This document shows positions 1 to 7,683 of a stretch of DNA of 10,703 nt, piece after piece; position 1 is the stretch's first letter; each line of letters starts with the position of its first letter. The DNA lies in contig CAZMVU010000173.1 of assembly GCA_964569295.1 (NCBI GenBank), positions 1 through 10,703 of the forward strand. The letters run 5' to 3'. Both the position numbers and the translations under genes were made by a program. The DNA comes from CAZMVU01 sp964569295 (GTDB taxonomy: Bacteria > Hydrogenedentota > Hydrogenedentia > Hydrogenedentales > JAGMZX01). A model generated the notes under the pieces. It was not told the origin of the DNA. It saw only the letters and a list, made by a program, of their open reading frames with translations, and searched no databases.

Positions 1-334
1 ATGATGCAAGGCGGTACTGTCAGGGCTGCATCCTTAAGTTAACGCGTATGGGCCGCTGGCACAGGCTGGTATGGAGCCGCGCCTTCGGTGCTCCGGAAAC
101 ACGCCCAAGCTCCAAATCCCAAGCCGCCCTGAACCATGAACCAACAACCGGGGAACACGCCATTCGATCCTTGGGTTGTGGGCGCAGCTTACGTTAGAAC
201 CGGCAGCGCGCAAGGTTGCGGTGGCGTGTGCGGGGGGCCACCTTGGGCTGTGTGCGCCATGCCTCCGAATACGGATCAAGCCGTACAATACAGCGTTTAT
301 GCTGCGTGGAGAGGGGTATCAGACTGCGTGCGTC
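1..334. other. 5' flank with no supportable gene
   Basis: I find no convincing coding sequence here. The open frames on both strands are short, have no recognisable domain, lack a good Shine-Dalgarno site and do not show the strong G/C third-position preference of the real genes in the window. One plus-strand frame open from the left edge closes with TAG near 196 and could be the tail of an upstream gene, but its translation (rich in R, S and H) resembles no family I know. No strong terminator hairpin followed by a T run is visible. The right part of the stretch leads into the probable promoter of the pseudopilin gene that starts at 411. Confidence 0.5.
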
Positions 335-347
335 TGCTACAATACAG
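284..347 (+). repeat. Direct repeat of a 10-mer, TACAATACAG
   Basis: The 10-mer TACAATACAG occurs exactly at 284-293 and again at 338-347, 54 bases apart start to start. Each copy begins with a TACAAT hexamer, which is close to a bacterial -10 box. Only the second copy is preceded by TGC, as in an extended -10 element. The pair may be two tandem promoter elements, a regulator site, or coincidence. Confidence 0.35.
335..343 (+). promoter_or_regulatory. Possible extended -10 promoter of the pseudopilin gene
   Basis: TGC-TACAAT at 335-343 matches an extended -10 element (TGn followed by a hexamer with 5 of 6 matches to TATAAT). The bases 17-18 upstream (GGTATC around 315-320) do not resemble a -35 box, which extended -10 promoters can tolerate. 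Transcription would start near 350 and give a leader of about 60 bases before the start at 411. This is a sequence match only. Confidence 0.35.
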
Positions 348-393
348 GCTGCCAAAGTCGATTGGGGCAGGAAATCGCAGCCAAAATGCCCGC

Positions 394-401
394 AGGAAGG
401 G
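394..401 (+). promoter_or_regulatory. Ribosome binding site fixing the pseudopilin start at 411
   Basis: AGGAAGGG at 394-401 lies nine bases ahead of the ATG at 411. The reading frame is open back to 216, so this site, together with the short basic prepilin leader that follows 411, decides the start. Confidence 0.75.
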
Positions 402-410
402 AAGCGCACA

Positions 411-1370
<960 letters not shown>

Positions 1371-1479
1371 GGGTGCCCAGTCGAGAAAGGCCAACGTGAT
1401 ATTTCCGCATTGCAGGTTACAAGCGCCGCCGGGGCTGGACGGTCTGCATAGCGAGAGGCGCCGTGCTGGCCGCGCCCCG

Positions 1480-1508
1480 AGCCGCTGTTTATATGCGGCT
1501 GTCAGCGG
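1480..1508 (+). other. Small inverted repeats in the 159-base gap before the membrane protein gene
   Basis: The gap 1371-1529 holds no gene. AGCCGC at 1480-1485 pairs perfectly with GCGGCT at 1495-1500 around a 9-base A/T-rich loop. An alternative pairing joins CCGCTG (1482-1487) with CAGCGG (1503-1508). There is no T run, so it is not a classical intrinsic terminator. It lies just ahead of the ribosome binding site at 1514-1518 and could fold in the leader of the downstream mRNA. In GC-rich DNA, six-base stems arise by chance. Confidence 0.25.
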
Positions 1509-1529
1509 GACGCAGGAGCTGCCTCTGCT

Positions 1530-4427
1530 ATGCCGGGGCCGGGTTTCCTTGTGCTGCGTATCCGGATGAGCACACTCCCTATGCCGCCCATCAATGCCAA
1601 AAGCGTGGTTCAGCGCGTGATCCGCTGGGAAACCCTGGCGATCGTGTTGCTTGCCCTCGTAGCTGGGGGTATCGGCGCGTACCAGATGTTCGTGCGCACG
1701 GGGCTCGGTCCCGATGCCTGGCCGATGGAGACCTTCGGATCGCGCACCTATGAAGTCTCGGTCATGATCGCCGTGGGCAAGGGCTTCTGCTTATCAGACG
1801 GGATGCCCGAGCCGCTGGACCGCTTTCTGGACCAGGATGACCGGCGGATCGAGCGGGCTGTGGCGGCCGGTTTTTCAGCCGGGCCGCCGCCTATTGCCGA
1901 CCAGTATATATCCCGCTACCTATATTCTACCGTTGGCTGGCTCTGGTGGATTTTCGGGATCTCCTGGACGGTGCTGAAGGCCTTCTGCATTGTGCTGGGC
2001 ATTTTAGCCGCGTGGCTTGCCTACGGCGTGCTGCGGCTGCTGGCGGGACCGGTCATCAGCATGGCCGGATCCCTCGTCTTCCTGCTCAACCCTATTGTGC
2101 TCGCACAAGTGCCGATGCCGCGCGATTTTGCCAAGGTGCCCCTCTTCCTGGCCGCGTTCTTGGTGTGGGGCCGCCTCATCAAGTACCGGTCCTCGTCCAG
2201 GCGGCTTGTGGTATATGCGGTGTTGTTGGGCCTTATCGCCGGGGTGGGCGTGGGCTTCCGGGGCGACCTTTTCCTCGCAGTGCCGGTGAGTATCGCGGTG
2301 ATCGCCTTTGCGCCCGGCGCCGCGGGCCGCTGGAGGCTCGGTGGGCGCGCCGCCGCGACCGCTCTTTTCTTACTTGCCTATGCCGCCAGCAGTTGGCCTA
2401 TTCACAGCACGGACCGCGCCACTGCGAGTGGCCCCGCCGTCTATGCGCTGCACGGTCTCACCCCGATGCATCAGGACCAACTGCTTGAACCGTCTCATTA
2501 CCAACTCGCCTATAAGCGCGGCGACCATATGACACTTGCGACGTCCACCAGCTACGCGACCAGGGTGCTGGGTGAAACGGGCCGCGTGGGGGAGTACACG
2601 CGACGTTCGGCGGCCGCCGCCAACGCCACCTTGCGCGAGATGGCCTACTGGTTCCCGGGCGACTTTCTCGCCCGGGCTTATGCCAGTGTGTTGCGTATTG
2701 CGGGAGACAGCGGCTGGCCCCAACCACGGCACGGGCCCATGATCGCGCTGAGTTTGGCGGCTGTTGTGGCGCTTGGCGGAGTGCGCTACCGCTACGGGTT
2801 CTGGGCCGCCGGGATTGCGGCCTTCCTCATGGCAAGCATGAGTATTCTCTTCGATTCGCGCCATTTCACGTTCCTGGCGATTGTGCCGATTGCGGTGGCG
2901 GCATTCTGGTTGGCGCGGATAACCACCGTATTGGCTTGGCTGTTGCCTGCCCATTACCGTCCCACGCGCGTACGGCGCACGGACTTCTCCTGGCGCCGGT
3001 TGGCGGTTTCGGCGGGTGCGGCATGCGTGGCAATCGCGCTGTGCGCGGCCACGCTCACCGCCGTGCGATCTCTACAACACGCCCGGCTCATGCAATTCCT
3101 CGACCGTTATGACAATGCCGAAGTCGAACCGCTTCCCGTCACCGTCCACCCTGTAGACGACTGGGTCGGGTTCTACCTGGATGGACGCATAGCCCCGCCC
3201 GTCTGGTTCGAGCCGCCGGAGTTCATGCCGCCGGAAAAATGCTGGGAACGCGCCGGGCTTTACTGGCCCTTCGACGCGCAGTATGCCGTGTTGCGACTGC
3301 GGCCCGCCCCACACCCGCGGGTGGTCTGGTTCGTTTTTGATGGTACCCCCGGCTTTTCGGCTACGCAATGCCTCATGGTGCCGCCCTCGCGGCCCGGTGA
3401 GACGGACCCGGTACGCTATTTCGTGCCCATCTATGAAGGCTACGGTTCGCGCACCGGCGGCCAACAGATATTTCGCGGGGTCTTCATGCCCGCCGATGCG
3501 GCGGATGACTTTCTCGAACTGGGGCGCGTGCGTAACCTCGATGACTTCACCATTCTGCCTGTGATGTATCTGCCGGAACGCCGCTCGCAATTCCAGGCTT
3601 ACCGGCCAATGCGATGGGAACCCGGGGAAGAAGGACCCGGTGTGCCCGTGCCCGATAGCTGGTTTAGGCCTTCCGCCGATGCGCTCCCCAAAGACAACGC
3701 CGGATTGCCGCCGCGTGGGGCGCGTGTGGTCGCGCGCATAGGCCGGGGGGCGCTCCATGCCGATGATCCGGTGGCCCGCATCAGCATTCTGAAAAAGGTG
3801 CTGCGCATCCATGATCCGTGGAATATGGAGGGATACACCGAACTCGAAAAGGCTTTCGGCGAAGCGGGCATGGAAGAGGCGGCCACAGCGTTCTGGCTGA
3901 ACCAAGTGGACCGCTTCCCGGAGAATTTTCTGGCCTGGGCCTTTCTCGCCCGGGACTACGCGGCCCGCCTGCGATGGATGCGGGCCAATGAAGCGTGGGA
4001 ACAGGCCATCGAATTGCAACCGGACCTGGCGGCTTTATGGGCGGCTTACGGCAGCGCCCTGGTGGCACAGGACGCCCATGCCGCCGGGGTCGATGCGTGG
4101 CGTAAAGCGGTGGCGTGCGCGCCGGGCTACGATGTATATCATGCCGGACTCGTGGTGGCGTTGCTTGCTGCACGTGACTACCAAGACGCCTTCGAAGAAG
4201 CTAAGCGCGCGCTCACGCTCGAGGTGGGATGCCGCGAATGGTTTGTGGGCGTAATGACGCGTCTCCGGGAGGAAGCGGAACGCCTGCGCGATTCCGCCTG
4301 TAGTGGCCGCCCCGGCCAACCGCATCGTTTTCCAGTGTCTACGCAGGCGCCTGAAAGCAAAGGGCACAGCGCCCGGCTTCACGCGGGTGCGGCGGTGGGC
4401 GGCGTGGTTTACGGCGTGCTGCGGTAA
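1530..4427 (+). CDS. Polytopic membrane protein, GT-C (GT39/ArnT-like) glycosyltransferase-like, with C-terminal TPR region
   Basis: A 965-residue protein in three parts. Residues about 35-515 hold roughly 12 hydrophobic helices, the first near 37-55. A long, acidic first loop (about 57-130, with D62, E67 and E75) follows the first helix, as in GT-C enzymes, which keep catalytic acidic residues there. The pattern LLGLIAGVGVGFRGD (about 232-246) before another helix, and FDSRHF (441-446) before a late helix, also resemble GT39/PMT-type sugar transferases that use lipid-linked donors. Residues about 515-760 form a soluble domain I do not recognise. Residues about 762-910 contain three to four TPR-like helical pairs (for example AWEQAIELQPDLAALWAAYG). 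The last 45 residues are rich in G, A, R and S and have no clear fold. ATG 1530 is preferred because AGGAG at 1514-1518 lies 11 bases upstream; ATGs at 1566 and 1581 are in frame but lack such a site. Its 3' end overlaps convergent comEC by 19 bases. Substrate and reaction are unknown; the enzyme call is inferred from topology and motifs. Confidence 0.6.
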   Translation: MPGPGFLVLRIRMSTLPMPPINAKSVVQRVIRWETLAIVLLALVAGGIGAYQMFVRTGLGPDAWPMETFGSRTYEVSVMIAVGKGFCLSDGMPEPLDRFLDQDDRRIERAVAAGFSAGPPPIADQYISRYLYSTVGWLWWIFGISWTVLKAFCIVLGILAAWLAYGVLRLLAGPVISMAGSLVFLLNPIVLAQVPMPRDFAKVPLFLAAFLVWGRLIKYRSSSRRLVVYAVLLGLIAGVGVGFRGDLFLAVPVSIAVIAFAPGAAGRWRLGGRAAATALFLLAYAASSWPIHSTDRATASGPAVYALHGLTPMHQDQLLEPSHYQLAYKRGDHMTLATSTSYATRVLGETGRVGEYTRRSAAAANATLREMAYWFPGDFLARAYASVLRIAGDSGWPQPRHGPMIALSLAAVVALGGVRYRYGFWAAGIAAFLMASMSILFDSRHFTFLAIVPIAVAAFWLARITTVLAWLLPAHYRPTRVRRTDFSWRRLAVSAGAACVAIALCAATLTAVRSLQHARLMQFLDRYDNAEVEPLPVTVHPVDDWVGFYLDGRIAPPVWFEPPEFMPPEKCWERAGLYWPFDAQYAVLRLRPAPHPRVVWFVFDGTPGFSATQCLMVPPSRPGETDPVRYFVPIYEGYGSRTGGQQIFRGVFMPADAADDFLELGRVRNLDDFTILPVMYLPERRSQFQAYRPMRWEPGEEGPGVPVPDSWFRPSADALPKDNAGLPPRGARVVARIGRGALHADDPVARISILKKVLRIHDPWNMEGYTELEKAFGEAGMEEAATAFWLNQVDRFPENFLAWAFLARDYAARLRWMRANEAWEQAIELQPDLAALWAAYGSALVAQDAHAAGVDAWRKAVACAPGYDVYHAGLVVALLAARDYQDAFEEAKRALTLEVGCREWFVGVMTRLREEAERLRDSACSGRPGQPHRFPVSTQAPESKGHSARLHAGAAVGGVVYGVLR

Positions 4428-6745
4428 CCACGGCGGATCCGGGCGCCGTCGAAGAGGAGGCCGGCGCCGTGCTGACGGAGGATAAGGCCGCCGTGCCAGT
4501 CGGTTCGCCAAAGGTGGATGCCGTGGGCCGTGTAGCGCCGGGCGACGTCGGGGTGTATGCGTTGGGTCGAGGCGACCGCGTGGCGCGGTGCGACCGCGTC
4601 GAGGAAGGCGGCGGTGCTCGATGTGTGGGATCCGTGGTGGGGGACTTTGAGTACGTCGGCGCGGAGATCCTGGCCGAGCATGCTGCGTTCGGCCGGTTTT
4701 TCGATGTCGCCGGCGAAGAGTACGCGCATGCCGGGCCATGCGAGCCGGAAGGCCAGCGAGTAATCGTTCACATTCTCGCCTTCACGCCAGCCGGGTGGCG
4801 GGTGCAACACGGTCATTTGTGCGCCCGCGAGCGGAATGCGGTCACCCCGGCCCACACGCCGCACGGGCACGCCGTGTGCGGCGCAGTGGGCGAGGAGCGC
4901 TTTCTCCCGTTCCGCGTCTTTGGTGCTGGCGGAGATCAACAGCGTGCCCACGGGGATGCGCTCTATCACGCTGAACAGGCCGCCGATGTGATCGCGCTCG
5001 GGATGCGTGGCAACGATATAATCGAGCCGGCCCACATGGTGCGCCAGGAGAAACGGCGCAACGACGTAGTCGCCGGCGTCGGCGTAGGGTGAACGCGCGC
5101 CGCCGTCGATAAGCGCGGTGTCGCCGCCGGGTGTACGAAAGAAGGCGGCATCGGCTTGGCCAACATCGAGAAAGGCGACCATCGGGCCGGGGCGCAAAGG
5201 CCGCCAGAACAGCGCCGCGCACAGCAGCAGTCCCGCGACGGCGAGCAGGCGCCGTCGTGTGAGTGGGCCGCCACGCAGGACGGTGTAGAGCAGGGCCAGG
5301 GCGGCCCAAAAGAACGCAGCGGCCAGGAGCGTGGGGCTGGTGACCCCGCTTTGCGCAATCGGGGAATGGGCCACAGCCGCTGCAAGGCCCCGAATAACGC
5401 CGATGATGGGCAAGAGCGCGTGGCCCATGATCGTGGCGAGCCCCGCCGCGATCATCCCCGCCGCCAGGGTGAGGAAACAACCCCACAGCACGAGGCTCAA
5501 AAGCGGCACGATGAGAAGATTCACCAGCGGCGCCGCGAGCGGGAGGAAATGGAAGAAATGCACCGAGAGCGGCAAGGGCAGCAGTTGCACGGCAATGCAT
5601 GCCGCCGCCGCGCGCCGCACGGGCATGGGAAGGAAGCGCAGGCGCTGCTCGATGGGGCCGGCGAAAAGCAACAACGACGCCACGCAGGAAAAGGAGAGGA
5701 GGAATCCCGTGTCGAAAATGAGCATGGGCCGGGCGAGAAGAAACAGAAAGCCGCTGATGCCGAGGGCGGTGGGGGCGTCGGATTCGCGGTTGACGAGGTC
5801 GGCGCTCAGGTAGAGGCTGATCATGACCGCGGCGCGCACGCTCGAAATCCGTGCACCGGCCACAAGCGCGAAAAGTAGGACGATGAGCATGGTCAACACC
5901 GTGCGCAGGCGCCCCCGCGACACGGTAATGCCCAGCATGAAGTGGGCAATGACGAAGACAATGCTCATATGAATGCCGGACACGGCAAGGATGTGCGCCG
6001 TACCCGACAGCATGTAGTGCTGACGTTCTGCGTGGTCGAGCTGGCCGCGGTCACCCAGCCACACAGCCAATGCGAAAGGCAAGACAGATTCCGGCACGGC
6101 GCGGGCGAACAACATGGCCTCGGCATGCCGCAGCCGTGCCGCCCAGTAGCGCAAGGAGACGGCGGACGCGCCGCTGCGCGTAACCCCGCCGCGCCGCACG
6201 CGCACGGTACTATGTACGCCTTGCGCGCGCCAGTGGTCTTCCTGGCGCCATAGGCGGTGGTTTACGGGGCCGATGACGCGATCGAGGGCCCCCTCGATCC
6301 GCACCCGTTCGCCGGCATACACCGGCTGGTCCGGATTCGTCCAGCGCACGAGCACGCCGCTGCGAAGCGTTTGCCATGTCCCGCCGGCAAGTTGGAGACG
6401 CCGCACATCGACCGTGAAGCGGGTATAGTCATCCTCCGGCAAAACCACCTCGTTACGCCGCACCACGCCCTCGATGGTCACATGGGCGCCGTCATGGGTT
6501 TCCGCCAGCCGGCCGAGGGTGTCCGGCGCGTCGCTCGGGCCGCGCACCTGGCCATAGAGCGAGCCGACCACCATAAACAGCGCGGCCAAGACAGCCCAAC
6601 CGGCAAAGGTCGATATGCCGCGCGTGTACAGCAGGCTGCCCAGGAGCACCGTGGGTGGCGCAAGAAGCAAGACCCAGCCAGCATGTGCCCCGAGGGCGAT
6701 GCCGGCAGCCCAACCGAGCGCCACCCAGACAAGCGGACGATTCAC
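4409..6745 (-). CDS. comEC: ComEC/Rec2 family DNA-uptake channel protein
   Basis: A 778-residue inner-membrane protein with the full three-part layout of ComEC, the channel that passes single-stranded DNA into the cytoplasm in natural transformation. Residues about 1-65 hold N-terminal helices, followed by a soluble OB-like DUF4131 region to about 185. The central Competence domain (about 205-500) carries the hallmark SGTAHILAVSGIHMS (H251) and GFLLSFS. The C-terminal metallo-beta-lactamase-like domain begins at FLDVGQADAAF (525-535) and continues with LIDGG, HPERDHIGG (H581, D585, H586), FAGDIE (D680) and VPHHGSHTSS (H703, H704). These are the family's metal-binding or nuclease positions, all in order; the motif has Glu583 where an acidic Asp or a His is usual. 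The length is normal, so it looks intact. The start codon is GTG; only a weak GGA lies upstream, which may indicate coupling to the small ORF ending 27 bases before it. The gene is transcribed leftwards, convergent with the membrane protein gene and divergent from the pseudopilin operon. Confidence 0.95.
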   Translation of the reverse strand: MNRPLVWVALGWAAGIALGAHAGWVLLLAPPTVLLGSLLYTRGISTFAGWAVLAALFMVVGSLYGQVRGPSDAPDTLGRLAETHDGAHVTIEGVVRRNEVVLPEDDYTRFTVDVRRLQLAGGTWQTLRSGVLVRWTNPDQPVYAGERVRIEGALDRVIGPVNHRLWRQEDHWRAQGVHSTVRVRRGGVTRSGASAVSLRYWAARLRHAEAMLFARAVPESVLPFALAVWLGDRGQLDHAERQHYMLSGTAHILAVSGIHMSIVFVIAHFMLGITVSRGRLRTVLTMLIVLLFALVAGARISSVRAAVMISLYLSADLVNRESDAPTALGISGFLFLLARPMLIFDTGFLLSFSCVASLLLFAGPIEQRLRFLPMPVRRAAAACIAVQLLPLPLSVHFFHFLPLAAPLVNLLIVPLLSLVLWGCFLTLAAGMIAAGLATIMGHALLPIIGVIRGLAAAVAHSPIAQSGVTSPTLLAAAFFWAALALLYTVLRGGPLTRRRLLAVAGLLLCAALFWRPLRPGPMVAFLDVGQADAAFFRTPGGDTALIDGGARSPYADAGDYVVAPFLLAHHVGRLDYIVATHPERDHIGGLFSVIERIPVGTLLISASTKDAEREKALLAHCAAHGVPVRRVGRGDRIPLAGAQMTVLHPPPGWREGENVNDYSLAFRLAWPGMRVLFAGDIEKPAERSMLGQDLRADVLKVPHHGSHTSSTAAFLDAVAPRHAVASTQRIHPDVARRYTAHGIHLWRTDWHGGLILRQHGAGLLFDGARIRRGYRSTP

Positions 6746-6772
6746 TGGCAGATTCCGAGCGCCGGGACAGCG

Positions 6773-6937
6773 TCAGGCGTGGACGCTGCCGTAGTCCGTG
6801 AACAGCATGAGGACGGTGACGAGCACGTTCGCCGCCACAGTGAGCACATTGTAGACCACGGCTAGGGTGCTGTCTGGTTCGAGGGTGATCAGCAGGCTCG
6901 ACAGACCGCCGATTTGGTCCAGGATATTGGCAAGCAT
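6773..6937 (-). CDS. Small single-helix membrane protein upstream of comEC (unrecognised)
   Basis: A 54-codon ORF, ATG to TGA, on the comEC strand, ending 27 bases before the comEC start. I do not recognise the family. The protein has an amphipathic-looking start (MLANILDQIGGLSSLLITLE), then a likely membrane helix at about 25-46 (LAVVYNVLTVAANVLVTVLM), then a short TDYGSVHA tail. Evidence that it is real: about five-sixths of its codons end in G or C, like the known genes here; GGGAG at 6950-6954 can serve as ribosome binding site, though 12 bases away; an in-frame TAA at 6947-6949 rules out a longer start; and it fills an otherwise empty gap in the right orientation. It could be co-transcribed with comEC. 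It might instead be a chance ORF in GC-rich DNA. Confidence 0.55.
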   Translation of the reverse strand: MLANILDQIGGLSSLLITLEPDSTLAVVYNVLTVAANVLVTVLMLFTDYGSVHA

Positions 6938-6938
6938 G

Positions 6939-6950
6939 GTAACGCGTTAC
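6939..6950. repeat. Perfect 12-base palindrome GTAACGCGTTAC
   Basis: GTAACGCGTTAC reads the same on both strands. It sits between the ribosome binding site and the ATG of the small ORF at 6773-6937, and downstream of the possible leftward promoter. As a two-fold symmetric site it could bind a dimeric regulator; it is too short and loop-free to be a good RNA hairpin. The role is inferred from symmetry and position only. Confidence 0.5.
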
Positions 6951-6990
6951 TCCCGAATTCGTTGGCGCGAAACTGGGCGGAATTGTTGTC

Positions 6991-7019
6991 AGGGTACCCA
7001 ACCCCCCTGCCGATATCAA
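6991..7019 (-). promoter_or_regulatory. Possible leftward promoter for the small ORF and comEC
   Basis: On the minus strand, TTGATA (7019-7014; 5 of 6 matches to TTGACA) is followed, after exactly 17 bases, by TACCCT (6996-6991; 3 of 6 matches to TATAAT, but with the key first T, second A and last T). Transcription would start near 6984, about 47 bases ahead of the small ORF. The -10 is weak, so this is a modest call. Confidence 0.3.
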
Positions 7020-7059
7020 GAACCATGCGGCGTGCGCGTTGAACACGCATCATGCATTA

Positions 7060-7089
7060 TTGACATTGCGCAGGAGGCCCGTCTACGAT
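7060..7089 (+). promoter_or_regulatory. Probable sigma70-type promoter of the pseudopilin operon
   Basis: A perfect -35 box TTGACA (7060-7065) is followed after 18 bases by TACGAT (7084-7089), which keeps the important T, A and final T of TATAAT. Transcription would begin near 7096, about 65 bases upstream of the first pseudopilin gene. It is the best promoter match I see in the window and faces away from the leftward comEC unit. Confidence 0.5.
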
Positions 7090-7161
7090 GAGCTTGCTGG
7101 AGGGGTGCGCGGGGGAGTTGGCCGGCAGGTAATGCCGTACATAGCCCCAGGAAGGAGGATC

Positions 7162-7683
7162 ATGGCGTTGCATTGTGTGTACCGCCGCCGATGCGCAGCG
7201 GCTTCGGGTTTTACGCTCATCGAGCTCATTGTGGCGCTGGCTGTCGTTGGTGTGGCAAGCGGAGTGATGATGGGCCTCTACACGGCGAGCCTGGATCTCG
7301 GTGATCGTGCCCAGGACCAGCGGATCGCCATGTCGCTGGCGCAGGAATACCTGCACAAGATTCTTCTCAACCCCGAGTTTTACCAGTGGGAACTGGCGGA
7401 AGCGGAAGTGGAAGCGCTGTTCGCCATTACGCCGGTGGACTCGCAATCCGGCGGTGCGCAGGATGTCGAACCACCCTTGACCCTCCCGGCCTTGCGTGAG
7501 GCTTCGGTCCGTACCCGTAGCAGATACGCGCAATTCGGCTGGGAGGCCTATGGCCGGTTGCCGCGTGAGCAGGCGCCCTATTTTGAGGTGACCGTGGCCG
7601 TGCGTTGGCGCGATGGCGGTCAGCAGCGCGTGGTTACGCTGACCAGCGCCCTGGCGCGCGCACGTGTCGAGGGGGCGGTATGA
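7162..7683 (+). CDS. Minor pseudopilin, GspI-like, type II secretion system
   Basis: A 173-residue prepilin-like protein. The 16-residue leader with a basic patch (RRRC) ends in S-G, followed by FTLIELIVALAVVGVASGV, so prepilin peptidase should cut between G16 and F17, with Glu5 at E21. The helix is followed by a segment with SLAQEYLHKIL, like the GspI pattern in which a helix with alternating Ala and Leu continues after the membrane part. GspI is usually about 120-130 residues, so this one is longer, and the I assignment rests mainly on the order I-J-K-F. A GspG/H-like role cannot be excluded. The ATG at 7162 follows AAGGAGG at 7152-7158 with only three bases between them, a tight spacing; in-frame TTG 7168 would be better spaced, but the leader works from either. 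Its stop overlaps the next start in ATGA (7680-7683), so translation is probably coupled. Confidence 0.8.
   Translation: MALHCVYRRRCAAASGFTLIELIVALAVVGVASGVMMGLYTASLDLGDRAQDQRIAMSLAQEYLHKILLNPEFYQWELAEAEVEALFAITPVDSQSGGAQDVEPPLTLPALREASVRTRSRYAQFGWEAYGRLPREQAPYFEVTVAVRWRDGGQQRVVTLTSALARARVEGAV

Noticed and set aside
34..288. Minus-strand ORF of 84 codons in the 5' flank
   Set aside because: Composition is R/H/P/S-rich, like random GC-rich translation; there is no family resemblance.
1451..1475. GGCGC...GCGCC inverted repeat as a terminator of the first pseudopilin gene
   Set aside because: Only a five-base stem, no T run, and it is about 90 bases past the stop; too weak in GC-rich DNA.
3072..4019. 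Minus-strand ORF of 315 codons opposite the membrane protein gene
   Set aside because: Antisense shadow in GC-rich coding DNA; no recognisable domain.
4303..4485. Plus-strand ORF over the convergent gene ends
   Set aside because: R/G-rich random-looking translation without a domain; explained by frame overlap with two real genes.
5156..5878. Plus-strand ORF of 240 codons opposite comEC, rich in E, R, Q and H
   Set aside because: It looks like a charged protein but is the expected reverse reading of hydrophobic comEC codons; comEC is unambiguous on the other strand.
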